A DNA stretch of 64,000 bases from Methylovorus mays (lineage in GTDB: Bacteria; Pseudomonadota; Gammaproteobacteria; Burkholderiales; Methylophilaceae): NCBI RefSeq assembly GCF_020531915.1, contig NZ_JAJAVG010000004.1, positions 372,001 to 436,000 on the forward strand, given 5' to 3'. Made by a program: the position numbers and the translations under genes. A model generated the notes under the pieces. It saw only the letters and a list, made by a program, of their open reading frames with translations, did no database searches and was not told where the DNA came from. Below are positions 1-8,959 of the stretch, piece by piece (within the stretch, counting starts at the first letter, position 1; each line of letters starts with the position of its first letter).

Positions 1-52
1 TTCGGGCTGCTGGCGCAGCCCAAGCCCGGCGGACTTGCGTTAAAATATACGA
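1..52 (+). other. dapC leader
   Basis: Only 52 bases precede the dapC start. They hold a small inverted repeat, GGGCTG (4-9) with CAGCCC (16-21), and an AT-rich TAAAAT at 41-46 just before the ATG. No strong Shine-Dalgarno is visible. The TAAAAT could be a -10 element giving a very short leader, or dapC may be cotranscribed with a gene outside the window. Neither can be settled here. Confidence 0.25.
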
Positions 53-1234
53 ATGAATCCAAACCTGAATAAATTACAGCCCTACCCTTTTCAGCGACTG
101 CGCGACCTGTTTGCCGGCATCAAGCCCAACCCAGACTATAGCCCCGTCAATCTTTCTATCGGCGAGCCCAAGCACGCGACGCCTGCGCTGATTCAGCAAG
201 CCTTGGTGGATAATCTGGCGGGGCTGGCCAATTATCCCACAACTCTGGGTATACCCGCCCTGCGCGAAGCCATTGCGGCCTGGTTAAGCCGTCGCTATGG
301 CATCCCGTTGATGAATCCAGAAACGGAAATTGTGCCAGTCAATGGCAGCCGCGAAGCCTTGTTTGCCTTTGCCCAGGCGGTCATCGATAACAGCCGGCCA
401 GCGCCGGTGGTGGTCTGCCCTAATCCGTTTTACCAGATTTATGAAGGGGCCGCCTTTTTGGCCGGCGCTGAACCGTATTTCCTTAATACACTGCCGGAAA
501 ACGACTTTGCCATGGATCTGGAAAGTGTGCCGGAAAGCGTGTGGCTGCGCACCCAGCTCTTGTATTTGTGCTCGCCGGGCAACCCAACGGGCAAGGTGAT
601 GTCGCTGGAGCAATGGAAGCTGGCATTCATGCTCTCGGATCGCTATGGCTTTACCATTGCGGCCGACGAATGCTACTCGGAAATCTATTTCACCGAAGGC
701 GAAGCGCCGCTGGGTGCATTGCAGGCCGCCCATCTACTGGGACGGGATTTCAGCCGACTGGTGATTTTCAGCTCATTGTCCAAGCGCTCCAACGTGCCAG
801 GCATGCGTTCAGGCTTTGTGGCGGGCGATGCCACTATCCTGGAGAAATTCCTGCTGTATCGCACCTACCATGGCTGCGCCATGAGCCCTGCGGTGCAGGC
901 CGCCAGCGTTGCCGCCTGGAATGACGAAGTACATGTGCAGGAAAACCGGCGCCTGTACGCCGAAAAGTTTGATCAGGTCACCCCGTTGCTGCAAGGTTCG
1001 ATGGAAACTTCGCGGCCAGACGCCGCGTTTTATTTATGGGCAAAGACGGACGGCAGTGATACTGACCTCGCGATTCGCTTGTATCGTGACCTTAATATCA
1101 CGGTGCTGCCTGGCAGCTTCCTGGCGCGCGAGGCGCATGGCATCAACCCCGGCAAGGGCTTCATCCGCATGGCGCTGGTGGCCTCTTTGCAAGAGTGCCT
1201 GGACGCAGCCAAGCGCATACAATCGCTCAGCTAG
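53..1234 (+). CDS. dapC: N-succinyldiaminopimelate aminotransferase
   Basis: A 393-residue fold-type I PLP aminotransferase that most resembles DapC, which converts N-succinyl-2-amino-6-oxopimelate to N-succinyl-LL-diaminopimelate with glutamate as amino donor (lysine and peptidoglycan synthesis, cytoplasm). Visible family marks are the SPGNPTG motif near residue 175, the ADECYSEIYF segment, and the PLP Schiff-base lysine in SSLSKRSN at about K244, followed by PGMRSG with the carboxylate-binding arginine. Length is usual for the family. It stands alone and converges with miaA. A neighbouring dapD or dapE would confirm the role, but the upstream side is outside the window. A less specific aminotransferase remains possible. 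Confidence 0.85.
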   Translation: MNPNLNKLQPYPFQRLRDLFAGIKPNPDYSPVNLSIGEPKHATPALIQQALVDNLAGLANYPTTLGIPALREAIAAWLSRRYGIPLMNPETEIVPVNGSREALFAFAQAVIDNSRPAPVVVCPNPFYQIYEGAAFLAGAEPYFLNTLPENDFAMDLESVPESVWLRTQLLYLCSPGNPTGKVMSLEQWKLAFMLSDRYGFTIAADECYSEIYFTEGEAPLGALQAAHLLGRDFSRLVIFSSLSKRSNVPGMRSGFVAGDATILEKFLLYRTYHGCAMSPAVQAASVAAWNDEVHVQENRRLYAEKFDQVTPLLQGSMETSRPDAAFYLWAKTDGSDTDLAIRLYRDLNITVLPGSFLAREAHGINPGKGFIRMALVASLQECLDAAKRIQSLS

Positions 1235-1248
1235 TACCCAAGCACCTC

Positions 1249-1276
1249 ACCTGATTCCGTATATTCGGGATCAGGT
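1249..1276. terminator. Weak hairpin between dapC and miaA
   Basis: ACCTGAT (1249-1255) can pair with ATCAGGT (1270-1276). It sits where the convergent dapC and miaA end and overlaps the miaA stop. There is no U-tract on either side, so it may only be a 3'-end stabiliser. Confidence 0.3.
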
Positions 1277-2227
1277 TCCCTCTGCAAGGAACTGATTTAT
1301 TGCAGAAAGTACCTTGACTTCAATATCAGAAGCCAGGCAATCCATCTCGACCGTATCCTGCATGCCACGTAACCACGTCAGCTGGCGCTTGGCCAGTTGC
1401 CGGGTAGCCACAATCCCCTTTTCACGCATGGTGGCATGGTCGATCTGCTGATCCAGAAATTCCCACACCTGCCGATACCCCACGCAACGCATGGATGGCA
1501 GCCCGAGATGCAAGGCTGGATACTTCTGGCGCAGATGTTCGACTTCTGCGATCAGGCCTTGTTGCAGCATCAGGTCAAAGCGCTCGGCGATACGCGCATG
1601 CAGCACGCTCCGATCCGACGGCACCAGCGCCAGCTTGAGCAAGCGATAGGGAAACGAGCTGCCGTTATCGTCGACAAACAAGGCGGACATCGGACCGCCA
1701 CTCAATTCGCAGACTTCCAGGGCACGCTGTATGCGCTGCGAATCCGTGGGTTTTAATCGAGCAGCGGTTTCCGGATCCAAGGTTGCCAAGCGGGCATGCA
1801 TGGCCGGCCAGCCCAACACGGCGGCCTCCTCATCCAGGCGTTGCCTCAGATCGGCATCCGCTTGCGGCAGGTTATTAAGCCCGTCCTGCAAGGCCTTGAA
1901 ATACAACATGGTGCCACCCACCAGCAGCGGTATGCGGCCACGCGCCGTGATGTCGGCCATCAATTGCAAGGCATCATGGCGAAAATGCGCCGCGGAATAC
2001 GATTGCAAAGGGGAAATGACATTCAGGAGATGGTGTGGGGCCAGCTTTAAAGTAGCGGCATCCGGCTTGGCACTGCCAATATCCATATCCTGATAGACCA
2101 ACGCGGAATCCACACTGATCAGTTCCACTGGCAGTTGTTGAGCAAGGGCGACGGCCAGACCGGTTTTACCGCTCGCCGTAGGCCCCATCAGAAAGATGGC
2201 TGGCGGAAGCGTCAGCGGCTCACTCAT
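1271..2227 (-). CDS. miaA: tRNA dimethylallyltransferase
   Basis: MiaA transfers a dimethylallyl group from DMAPP to N6 of A37 in tRNAs reading UNN codons. The 318-residue product has the P-loop GPTASGKT near residue 15, the conserved [18 protein letters not shown] segment, [20 protein letters not shown] and the C-terminal [12 protein letters not shown] typical of the family. It is the last gene of the minus-strand run that includes mutL, the usual order in Beta- and Gammaproteobacteria, but here thiD lies between them and 94 AT-rich bases separate thiD from miaA. That gap could carry a separate promoter. Confidence 0.95.
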   Translation of the reverse strand: MSEPLTLPPAIFLMGPTASGKTGLAVALAQQLPVELISVDSALVYQDMDIGSAKPDAATLKLAPHHLLNVISPLQSYSAAHFRHDALQLMADITARGRIPLLVGGTMLYFKALQDGLNNLPQADADLRQRLDEEAAVLGWPAMHARLATLDPETAARLKPTDSQRIQRALEVCELSGGPMSALFVDDNGSSFPYRLLKLALVPSDRSVLHARIAERFDLMLQQGLIAEVEHLRQKYPALHLGLPSMRCVGYRQVWEFLDQQIDHATMREKGIVATRQLAKRQLTWLRGMQDTVEMDCLASDIEVKVLSAINQFLAEGT

Positions 2228-2321
2228 GCCAAACTACCCATGCATGCATGAGCATAGTGGCCAGGAATCTGGGGCAGATCATTAATTACAATCAACATGA
2301 ACAAATATTCTTAACTTTTTG

Positions 2322-3161
2322 TTATTTATTTAATTTTATTTTCATTTCAACAGGAGAGAATCCGTGATTCATGGGCCCTGTACCTTGCCCCATCTTGACC
2401 GCAGCTCCTGCCGCAATCGCCTGCATCACGTAATCTCTGGCCGCGATCACCGCTTGCGGCAAGCTCTCGCCCAAGCCCAGAAAGGCGGCAATTGCCGATG
2501 ACAACGTGCAACCGGCGCCGTGCAGATTCAAGGTGACGATACGGGGCGAGCGCATGACCAGCGGCTCGCCACCTTCCTCCTGAAAAATATCCACCACGTC
2601 GTGCCCCGGCATATGGCCACCTTTCACCAGCACCGCGCGTGCACCCAGCTGCAAAAGATCGGCGGCAGCCTGCAGCATGTCATCCTGCGTCAGCAATGGT
2701 CGTCCCAGCAGCATGGCGGCCTCGTCCAGATTGGGCGTCACCACGCTGGCGCGTGGAAACAACTCACGCACCAGGGTTTGCACGGCTTCATCGCTGATCA
2801 GCCGGGCGCCATTCGCCGCCGCCATGACCGGATCCAGCACTATCTGCGACAAGCCATGCTCATCCAGCGCCTGCGCCACGGTGATGACGACTTCAGGTGC
2901 ATGCAGCATGCCGATCTTCACCGCATCCACGCCTATATCCTCCACCACCGCATCAATTTGCGCGCGCAGGATATCCTGCGGCACGCCATGAATCGCGCGC
3001 ACCCCACAGGTATTTTGCGCGGTCAAGGCTGTAATCGCCGTCATACCATAGCAACCCAGCGCGGAGAAGGTCTTGAGGTCGGCCTGTATGCCCGCCCCAC
3101 CACCGCTGTCAGAGCCGGCAATGGAGAGAATACGGGGGTAGGTGTAATGCGTTTTCAACAT
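2322..3161 (-). CDS. thiD: Hydroxymethylpyrimidine/phosphomethylpyrimidine kinase
   Basis: ThiD phosphorylates HMP and then HMP-P to HMP-PP for thiamine synthesis. The 279-residue protein begins near the ribokinase-fold motif SIAGSDSGGGAGIQADLKTF, has DPVMAA in the middle, a KGGH segment, and the anion-hole/catalytic motif LHGAGCTLSSAIAAFL near the C-terminus. The last residues are encoded by unusually AT-rich DNA (KIKLNK). No ThiE or ThiG neighbour is visible, and I see no TPP riboswitch consensus in the 99 bases upstream, so it is probably transcribed from mutL or a local promoter. Its position inside the mutL-miaA interval is unusual. Confidence 0.93.
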   Translation of the reverse strand: MLKTHYTYPRILSIAGSDSGGGAGIQADLKTFSALGCYGMTAITALTAQNTCGVRAIHGVPQDILRAQIDAVVEDIGVDAVKIGMLHAPEVVITVAQALDEHGLSQIVLDPVMAAANGARLISDEAVQTLVRELFPRASVVTPNLDEAAMLLGRPLLTQDDMLQAAADLLQLGARAVLVKGGHMPGHDVVDIFQEEGGEPLVMRSPRIVTLNLHGAGCTLSSAIAAFLGLGESLPQAVIAARDYVMQAIAAGAAVKMGQGTGPMNHGFSPVEMKIKLNK

Positions 3162-3260
3162 GAGGGATGATCTTTACCGGGTGAGGCTACACATAGGCCG
3201 CGACGGCCGTCATTTATGAAGAAGAACACGCAAGCCAGCAAGAGAAAAACCATGGCTTGG

Positions 3261-5135
3261 CTACTTGCCACGCATGAACATTTTATCGAGGTCGGCCATC
3301 GTCGCCTGAAACCAGGTGGGGCGCCCATGATTGCACTGGCCGGAACGTTCGGTCGCTTCCATGTCGCGCAGCAAGGCGTTCATTTCCTGGATGCTGAGGA
3401 TACGGTTGGCACGCACGGCGGCATGGCAGGCCATGGTCGCCAGCAACTCGTTGCGGCGTTCAGTCAATACGCGGCTGCCTCCGTATTCGCGCAGGTCGCG
3501 CAATACATCGCGGGCCAGTGCGACCGCATCCGCATCCTGCAACATGGCCGGAATGGCGCGTACCGCGAGGGTCGATGGTGATAATTGCACAATTTCGAAC
3601 CCGAGCTGATGCAGGGTTTGCTGGCCTTCTGGCGTCGACAGCTGCTCTTGTACCGTGGCGACTTCAAAGCGGTCAGCATTGAAGCTGACGGGCAGCAACA
3701 ATGGTTGCATGGGAACGCTATCGCCATCCAGCGCGTTTTTCAGGCGCTCGTACATGATGCGCTCATGGGCGGCATGCATATCCACCACAATCAGGCCCAG
3801 GGCGTTTTGTGCGAGCACATAAACCCCATGCAGCTGCGCCAGTGCAAACCCCAGGGGGTACTCCTGCGTAGCTTGCTCCGGACTCAGGCCGGAAGAGGCT
3901 TGCGGTGGCGCCAAGGTAGCCTGCATGTCTGGCTGGTTGATGCCACTGGACACCAATGGCGATGACGTATCAACCGCCTCGCGAGGCAGTCCCCCGAACA
4001 AGGTCTGATAAAACCCCGGCGCTTCATTGGCGCGCAGATCAAAGCTGCCCTGCTGGCGCGGATAAGGCTGACCAGCCGGGATGCCGGAAGAATAGCTGAT
4101 GGCAGGTGCGGCAACAGGCGGTGGTACCAGCCCATTGGCTGGCAAGCCAACAGGGGTCGCCAGCGCCTTGTGCAGCGCATGGAAAATGAACCGGTGCACG
4201 GCCTGCCCTTCGCGGAAACGCACCTCGGTTTTGCTGGGATGCACATTCACATCCACCAGCGTAGGGTCCAGCTCCAGGAACAAGGCGAAGGCCGGGTGGC
4301 GATCATGATGCAATACGTCCTGATAGGCCTGACGTATGGCGTGGCTGATCAGCTTGTCACGCACAAAGCGGCCGTTGACATACACATATTGCGTATCGCG
4401 CGCACTGCGTGAAAACGTCGGTTTGGCGGCCATGCCCCAGAGACGCAAGCCACCGGCAGACTCATCCAGTTCAAACGCTTCGGCGGAAAAATCCGGCCCC
4501 AGCACTTCGGTGAATCTGCGCTTGGCCGCGCCTGGCGCGAGTCGCATCAAGGCGCGGCCATTATGCTGCAACATGAAGCCGACATCGGGGCGCGACAGGG
4601 CAATGCGGCGGAATGCTTCTTCACAATGCCCGAATTCGGTTTGCTCGGTTTTCAGGAATTTACGCCGCGCTGGCGTGTTGAAATAAATATCCTGCACTTC
4701 CACGATGGTGCCGCGATCCAATGCCGCGGGTGACGCATCGCCCAGCAGGCCGCCATCGGCGGCAATACGCCAGGCGTGGCTGGCTTCAGCGTGGCGACTG
4801 GTAATGGAGGTGCGCGAAATCGAGGCAATACTGGCCAGCGCCTCGCCACGGAAGCCTAGGCTAGCAACGCTTTCAAGATCATCCAACGAGGCAATTTTGC
4901 TGGTGGCATGCCGTGTCAGCGCGAGGGTGAGATCGCCATGGGGAATACCATTACCATCATCCGTCACGCGCAGCAATTTCACACCGCCCTGCCCCAGTGT
5001 CACGGCGATATCCGCGCTGCCGGCGTCCAGGCTGTTTTCCATCAGCTCTTTCAAGGCGGAAGCGGGACGTTCTACCACCTCGCCAGCCGCAATCTGGCTG
5101 ATGAGCTGGTCTGGCAGAAGTTTAATCAGGGACAT
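3261..5135 (-). CDS. mutL: DNA mismatch repair protein MutL, endonuclease type
   Basis: A 624-residue MutL. The N-terminal GHKL ATPase shows ELMENSLDAG, DDGNGI, TRHATSKI and GFRGEALASI, and the transducer domain shows DVNVHPSKTEVRF. After a Pro/Ser-rich linker (about 340-430) the C-terminal dimerisation domain carries the metal-binding endonuclease motif DMHAAHERIMYE from D452, then ACHAAVRAN and CNHGRPT. This matches the DxHA(x)2E(x)4E signature of endonuclease-active MutL proteins (Neisseria has the same DMHA variant) and is absent from E. coli MutL, so the host probably nicks with MutL itself rather than MutH. It lies downstream of tsaE and amiC and upstream of thiD and miaA. Confidence 0.96.
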   Translation of the reverse strand: MSLIKLLPDQLISQIAAGEVVERPASALKELMENSLDAGSADIAVTLGQGGVKLLRVTDDGNGIPHGDLTLALTRHATSKIASLDDLESVASLGFRGEALASIASISRTSITSRHAEASHAWRIAADGGLLGDASPAALDRGTIVEVQDIYFNTPARRKFLKTEQTEFGHCEEAFRRIALSRPDVGFMLQHNGRALMRLAPGAAKRRFTEVLGPDFSAEAFELDESAGGLRLWGMAAKPTFSRSARDTQYVYVNGRFVRDKLISHAIRQAYQDVLHHDRHPAFALFLELDPTLVDVNVHPSKTEVRFREGQAVHRFIFHALHKALATPVGLPANGLVPPPVAAPAISYSSGIPAGQPYPRQQGSFDLRANEAPGFYQTLFGGLPREAVDTSSPLVSSGINQPDMQATLAPPQASSGLSPEQATQEYPLGFALAQLHGVYVLAQNALGLIVVDMHAAHERIMYERLKNALDGDSVPMQPLLLPVSFNADRFEVATVQEQLSTPEGQQTLHQLGFEIVQLSPSTLAVRAIPAMLQDADAVALARDVLRDLREYGGSRVLTERRNELLATMACHAAVRANRILSIQEMNALLRDMEATERSGQCNHGRPTWFQATMADLDKMFMRGK

Positions 5136-5160
5136 GGATGAATAGGCGCAAACGGGGCCG

Positions 5161-5206
5161 GGTAATCATGGAAAGCCTATTTTAACCGCAGCCGGCCATG
5201 ATTACC
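5161..5206. repeat. 11-bp inverted repeat upstream of mutL
   Basis: GGTAATCATGG (5161-5171) is perfectly complementary to CCATGATTACC (5196-5206) with a 24-base loop. It lies 26-71 bases upstream of the mutL start, so it would sit in the mutL leader or promoter. It has no terminator tail. Confidence 0.6.
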
Positions 5207-5213
5207 TATGCGA

Positions 5214-5238
5214 TTTTAGCCATCCTGGATGGCTAAAA
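5214..5238. repeat. 11-bp hairpin with 3-base loop upstream of mutL
   Basis: TTTTAGCCATC (5214-5224), loop CTG, GATGGCTAAAA (5228-5238). The arms are perfect. In both directions the 3' arm ends in A rather than U, so this is not an intrinsic terminator. It may be an mRNA processing or stability element, or an operator, for mutL or for the 3' end of the small monooxygenase gene. Confidence 0.55.
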
Positions 5239-5308
5239 GTCAGAAGGAAGTTTGCTCACCATGCAGCGACCAAGCGCATTCGGGCAAGCAGCTTACAAAG
5301 CTTGGAGC

Positions 5309-5680
5309 TTACAAACCGTCGATAAAGCGCAGGCCGTATTTCTTGGTGTTTACGCTCTGGGCACCCGCCACTTCGCTTTCAGCACCGATCTTGGATGCCA
5401 GCAAATCCACCGGGATGATGACCGGCTGTTCCGCCAGCAGATCATCGGCGACAGCAAACAAGGCATCTGCCACTTTGCCTTTCAGGTGGCTATTGCGGCC
5501 ATCCTCGCTGCTGAAGCTGTCAAATATACCGAATGCGGTATCGGTGAACTTGAGTGCATACCAGGTAATGGTTTCGCTCTCGGCCAACACCAGAGGCAGT
5601 GCATTTTTCAGGAACTCTTCTACCTCTTTCGCCTTTTCCGGTTTTGCCTCCAGGCGAACATATAACGCTGTTTTACTCAT
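5309..5680 (-). CDS. Putative quinol monooxygenase (ABM superfamily)
   Basis: A 123-residue protein of the antibiotic biosynthesis monooxygenase/YgiN-like dimeric alpha-beta barrel type. It opens KTALYVRLEAKPEKAKEVEEFL, a usual strand-helix start for the family, then WYALKF and the TAFGIFDSF segment seen in these proteins. The family includes cofactor-free quinol oxidases and stress-linked proteins of unknown substrate. The sequence does not show which. It sits 68 bases after the beta-CASP nuclease gene and before mutL on the same strand, so it may belong to that transcript. No signal peptide is visible. Confidence 0.75.
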   Translation of the reverse strand: MSKTALYVRLEAKPEKAKEVEEFLKNALPLVLAESETITWYALKFTDTAFGIFDSFSSEDGRNSHLKGKVADALFAVADDLLAEQPVIIPVDLLASKIGAESEVAGAQSVNTKKYGLRFIDGL

Positions 5681-5748
5681 TTCCTATCCTTGGTCAGGTG
5701 TTACAAATAAACGATACAACTACATCATGCTTGGGTCGTGGCTATGGA

Positions 5749-7104
5749 TCACAAATCCACGGACTCAAGATATTCAGGCACAGTCACATTCCATGCAAGC
5801 CGTTCCTCAATGCGAAGTCTGAGGGCATCGGCCGCAATTGGTTCGCCGTGCGTGATGAAGGTACGCTTCGGCTGTGCCGTAAAATTATCCAGCCAGTGCA
5901 ATATCTCATTGTAATCCGCGTGTGCAGAAAAGCTTGAAATGAATTCCACCTCGGCATTAATGGGCACATAGCCGCCATGAATCTTGACGCTACTTGCGCC
6001 ATTGATCATCGCCGCACCGCGCGTACCAGCGGCCTGATAACCGGCAAACAGAATGGTGTTGCGCGGGTCTGGCCCGAAAGCCTTGATATGGTGAACCACG
6101 CGCCCACCGGAGGCCATGCCGCTTGCGGCCAGGATGATCACTGGATGGTTGATTTCATTCAGCGCCTGCGACTCTTCCACGCTGTTGACCATGCGTGCGG
6201 TCCGCATGATCTCGCGGCACTCTGCGGCATTGAGTTTGTGTTCGCCTGCATGCCGCATGAAGATGTCCGTGGCATCCACGGCCATCGGGCTGTTCAGATA
6301 AACAGGAATATCCGGTATCAGGCCCTGCTTTTTCAGTTTGTGGATGTAATACAGCAACTCTTGTGCGCGACCCACCGCAAACACTGGGACAAGCAGCACG
6401 CCACGACGGCGCGCCGTACGGTTAATGATCTCGGCCAGACGCTCATCGGGTGTGGATTGATCATGCAATCTATCCCCGTAGGTCGACTCCACCACCAGAT
6501 AATCTGCCTCAGCCACCGGCGTCGGTGGCAGCATCAGCGGATCATGCAAGCGCCCAAGGTCGCCCGAAAACAGAATGGAGGTCGCGCTATCCTTAAGCAG
6601 CACCAAGCTTGCACCCAGAATATGACCTGCGGGTGACAGCTTGATGGTCACCCCAGGCACGACTTCTACTGTTTCTTCAAATTCCACTGGTGTCAGCAAG
6701 GCCACCGCACGGGCGGCATCCTCCTGAGTGTACAAAGGCAAGGCGGGGTTATGTTTGGAAAAGCCACGCTTATTGGCATAGCGGGCTTCTTCTTCCTGCA
6801 GGTGTGCCGAGTCCGGCAGCATGATTTCGCACAAATCGCGCGTGGCACTGCTGCAATAGACGCGACCATTGAAACCATTTTTCACCAGCAAGGGCAGATA
6901 GCCGGTATGGTCGATGTGCGCATGGGTCAGCACGACAGCATCAATACTGGCAGGGTCTATCGGCAGCCTGGCCCAGTTTTTAAGCCGTAATTGCTTTAAG
7001 CCCTGAAACAGACCGCAATCGATCAGCACACGCTTGCTGCCACAGGTGATCAGGTATTTTGAGCCGGTCACGGTGCCAGTGGCGCCGAGGAAAGTGATTT
7101 TCAT
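5749..7104 (-). CDS. Beta-CASP metallo-beta-lactamase-fold ribonuclease
   Basis: A 451-residue CPSF73-like RNase with metallo-beta-lactamase and beta-CASP domains. Metal ligands are visible in HAHIDH (H61-H66), in AGHILGAS and in FSGDLG; the beta-CASP part shows VESTYGDR, PVFAVGRAQELL, SPMAVDATDIF and the C-terminal FSAHADYNE and HGEP histidines. Members characterised in other bacteria (TTHA0252-type) are RNA exo/endonucleases, so an RNA-processing role is inferred. The gene is 24 bases downstream of amiC on the same strand. A DNA-crosslink repair role is possible but less likely in bacteria. Confidence 0.88.
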   Translation of the reverse strand: MKITFLGATGTVTGSKYLITCGSKRVLIDCGLFQGLKQLRLKNWARLPIDPASIDAVVLTHAHIDHTGYLPLLVKNGFNGRVYCSSATRDLCEIMLPDSAHLQEEEARYANKRGFSKHNPALPLYTQEDAARAVALLTPVEFEETVEVVPGVTIKLSPAGHILGASLVLLKDSATSILFSGDLGRLHDPLMLPPTPVAEADYLVVESTYGDRLHDQSTPDERLAEIINRTARRRGVLLVPVFAVGRAQELLYYIHKLKKQGLIPDIPVYLNSPMAVDATDIFMRHAGEHKLNAAECREIMRTARMVNSVEESQALNEINHPVIILAASGMASGGRVVHHIKAFGPDPRNTILFAGYQAAGTRGAAMINGASSVKIHGGYVPINAEVEFISSFSAHADYNEILHWLDNFTAQPKRTFITHGEPIAADALRLRIEERLAWNVTVPEYLESVDL

Positions 7105-7128
7105 AAGCAGAATCGCCTGTTTTAGTGC

Positions 7129-8514
7129 TTATTTTTCAGCCATTTTAGGCTTGGCCAGGGCTGGATTGCTGGAGAAGTATTTTTTGATGCCGGTCAGAAT
7201 AGAGGCCACGAGCTTGTCCTGATGATTTTCATCATTAAGCTTGCGCTCCTCTTCCGGATTGGTAATAAACGCCGTTTCCACCAGGATAGAGGGAATATCC
7301 GGAGATTTCAGCACGGCGAATCCCGCCTGCTCCACGCTATGCTTGTGCAAGTTGTTGATTTTCCCTACGTTATCCAGCACGGATTTACCGAGCTTGAGAC
7401 TGTCATTGATGGTGGCTGTTTGCGAAAGATCGAGCAAGGTACGGGCAAGATAGGGATCTTTCACATCAAAGCTCACGCCGCCGATCAGGTCAGACTCGTT
7501 TTCGCGCTGCGCCAGCAAGCGCGCCATGGCACTGGTGGCGCCATGCTCTGACAGGGCAAATACCGATGAGCCCTTGGCTTGAGAGCTCAATGCCGCATCG
7601 GCATGAATCGATACGAACAGATCTGCTTGCAGCTTGCGCGCCTTGACGACGCGGCCATGCAAAGGAATAAAGTAATCGCCATCGCGCGTCAGCACGCCAC
7701 GCATATTGGGCTCAGCATCCACTGCCTGCTTGAGCTTTTTGGCAATGGCGAGCGTGATGTTTTTCTCGTATGAACCATTGGCGCCCTTGGCACCGGGGTC
7801 TTCGCCACCATGCCCTGCATCAATGGCGATGGTAATCACGCGCCCACCCTCTCGACTCTTGTTGGGTTCGGCCTTGAGTACGGGAGCCGCCTTGCCGCTG
7901 TCAGGCGCTTTGGCTGTCTCGGGCATGGACTGCGCCATGGTCTGCTCAGGCTTGCCGGGCAGATTGATCTCTGGCGCCTTGCTGGTATCCAGCGGAGCCG
8001 CCGTTTCTGGTTGCGCCAGCACCTTAACATCCGGTTTCATTACCTGCTCAGCACTGGAGGCTGGTGTTTCACGCTGCTCCAGCATGGCCATCAATGGATC
8101 AAGCGCAGGATAAATATCCAGCACCAGGCGATGCTGGTATTCACCGGCAGGCAGCAGTGTGGCGAGTTCTGGGCGGATGTCGGTTTTCAGGTCGATCACC
8201 ATGCGTACGACCCCGGGCTTGAAATTGCCAACGCGTATCTGGCGGATATAAGGATCAGAAGCCAGTACCCGATCGCTCAGGCTTTTGAGATTGGAGCCCA
8301 GATCCACATCTTCAAGATCAACCACCAGACGCTCCGGGTCTTTCAGCCGCAACAGGTTATAGCTGATGGGCTTGTTCGACTCCAGGGTGATGCGGGTGTA
8401 ATCGGGGGCGGGCCAGACGCGGGTTGCCGTCACGGTAGTCGCGGCTACCGCCTGGATACTGAAAAATACCAGCAGGAATGAACATGCCAGTTTAAGCGTG
8501 CGCAAGAGATTCAA
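7129..8514 (-). CDS. amiC: N-acetylmuramoyl-L-alanine amidase with AMIN domain
   Basis: A periplasmic amidase cleaving the amide bond between MurNAc and the stem peptide during cell separation. An open frame extends to 8721, but the signal peptide (NLLRTLKLACSFLLVFFSIQAVA) starts at a TTG at 8512-8514 preceded by AGGGGAAG six bases away, so I choose that TTG (461 residues). The start overlaps the end of tsaE by 23 bases, implying coupled translation. After the signal peptide comes an AMIN domain (about 25-130), a Pro/Ala-rich linker, and an Amidase_3 domain with zinc-ligand motifs DAGHGGEDPG (about H234) and SIHAD, ending in VETAFITNPEEE. Choice between amiB and amiC naming is conventional. 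Confidence 0.92.
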   Translation of the reverse strand: MNLLRTLKLACSFLLVFFSIQAVAATTVTATRVWPAPDYTRITLESNKPISYNLLRLKDPERLVVDLEDVDLGSNLKSLSDRVLASDPYIRQIRVGNFKPGVVRMVIDLKTDIRPELATLLPAGEYQHRLVLDIYPALDPLMAMLEQRETPASSAEQVMKPDVKVLAQPETAAPLDTSKAPEINLPGKPEQTMAQSMPETAKAPDSGKAAPVLKAEPNKSREGGRVITIAIDAGHGGEDPGAKGANGSYEKNITLAIAKKLKQAVDAEPNMRGVLTRDGDYFIPLHGRVVKARKLQADLFVSIHADAALSSQAKGSSVFALSEHGATSAMARLLAQRENESDLIGGVSFDVKDPYLARTLLDLSQTATINDSLKLGKSVLDNVGKINNLHKHSVEQAGFAVLKSPDIPSILVETAFITNPEEERKLNDENHQDKLVASILTGIKKYFSSNPALAKPKMAEK

Positions 8515-8959
8515 CGACAGCTTCCCCTGTTTGACTATTGGCGCTGACGGTGATCTTGCGGCCGCCAGCGTTGGGTTTGAGATGAATATCAAGATCGGGC
8601 TGTGGAATGAGCTCACCAGCTTTTTCCGGCCACTCCACCAGGCAAATCGTGGCCGGATTAAAGTAATCGCGAAAGCCTGCCGCATCCCATTCCTCAGGAT
8701 CAACAAAACGATACAGGTCAAAATGGTATACGGCTAGCGCATCCAGCACATAAGGTTCAACCAGGGTATACGTTGGGCTTTTGACTTTGCCGATATGGCC
8801 CAGGGCATGTAGCAGGCCACGCACCAGCGTGGTTTTGCCGGCCCCTAGGTCACCATGCAGGTAAACGGTTAAGCCTGGGGTGACGGCCTTTGCCAGTTGC
8901 GCCCCGAAATGCAGGGTGGCAGCCTCATCGGCCAGGTCAAATGTAATATCATGTGCCAT
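8492..8959 (-). CDS. tsaE: tRNA threonylcarbamoyladenosine biosynthesis ATPase
   Basis: TsaE is the ATPase partner of TsaB-TsaD in t6A37 synthesis. The 155-residue product has the Walker A motif GDLGAGKTT near residue 37, SPTYTLVEPY, YHFDLYRF and the LVEWPEKAGE segment typical of the family. I start at the ATG at 8957-8959 (a TTG six bases upstream is in frame). This ATG abuts the queG ATG on the other strand, together reading CATATG. It heads the tsaE-amiC-mutL-miaA order that is widely conserved in Proteobacteria. Confidence 0.95.
   Translation of the reverse strand: MAHDITFDLADEAATLHFGAQLAKAVTPGLTVYLHGDLGAGKTTLVRGLLHALGHIGKVKSPTYTLVEPYVLDALAVYHFDLYRFVDPEEWDAAGFRDYFNPATICLVEWPEKAGELIPQPDLDIHLKPNAGGRKITVSANSQTGEAVVESLAHA

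Noticed and set aside
3162-3260. Possible TPP riboswitch before thiD
   Set aside because: The conserved CUGAGA and GAUAAUGCCAGCG-like segments are absent; only a small GGCCG/CGGCC hairpin (3196-3208) is present.
5214-5238. Hairpin considered as a terminator of the small monooxygenase gene
   Set aside because: The 3' arm ends in A-run in both directions, so there is no U-tract.
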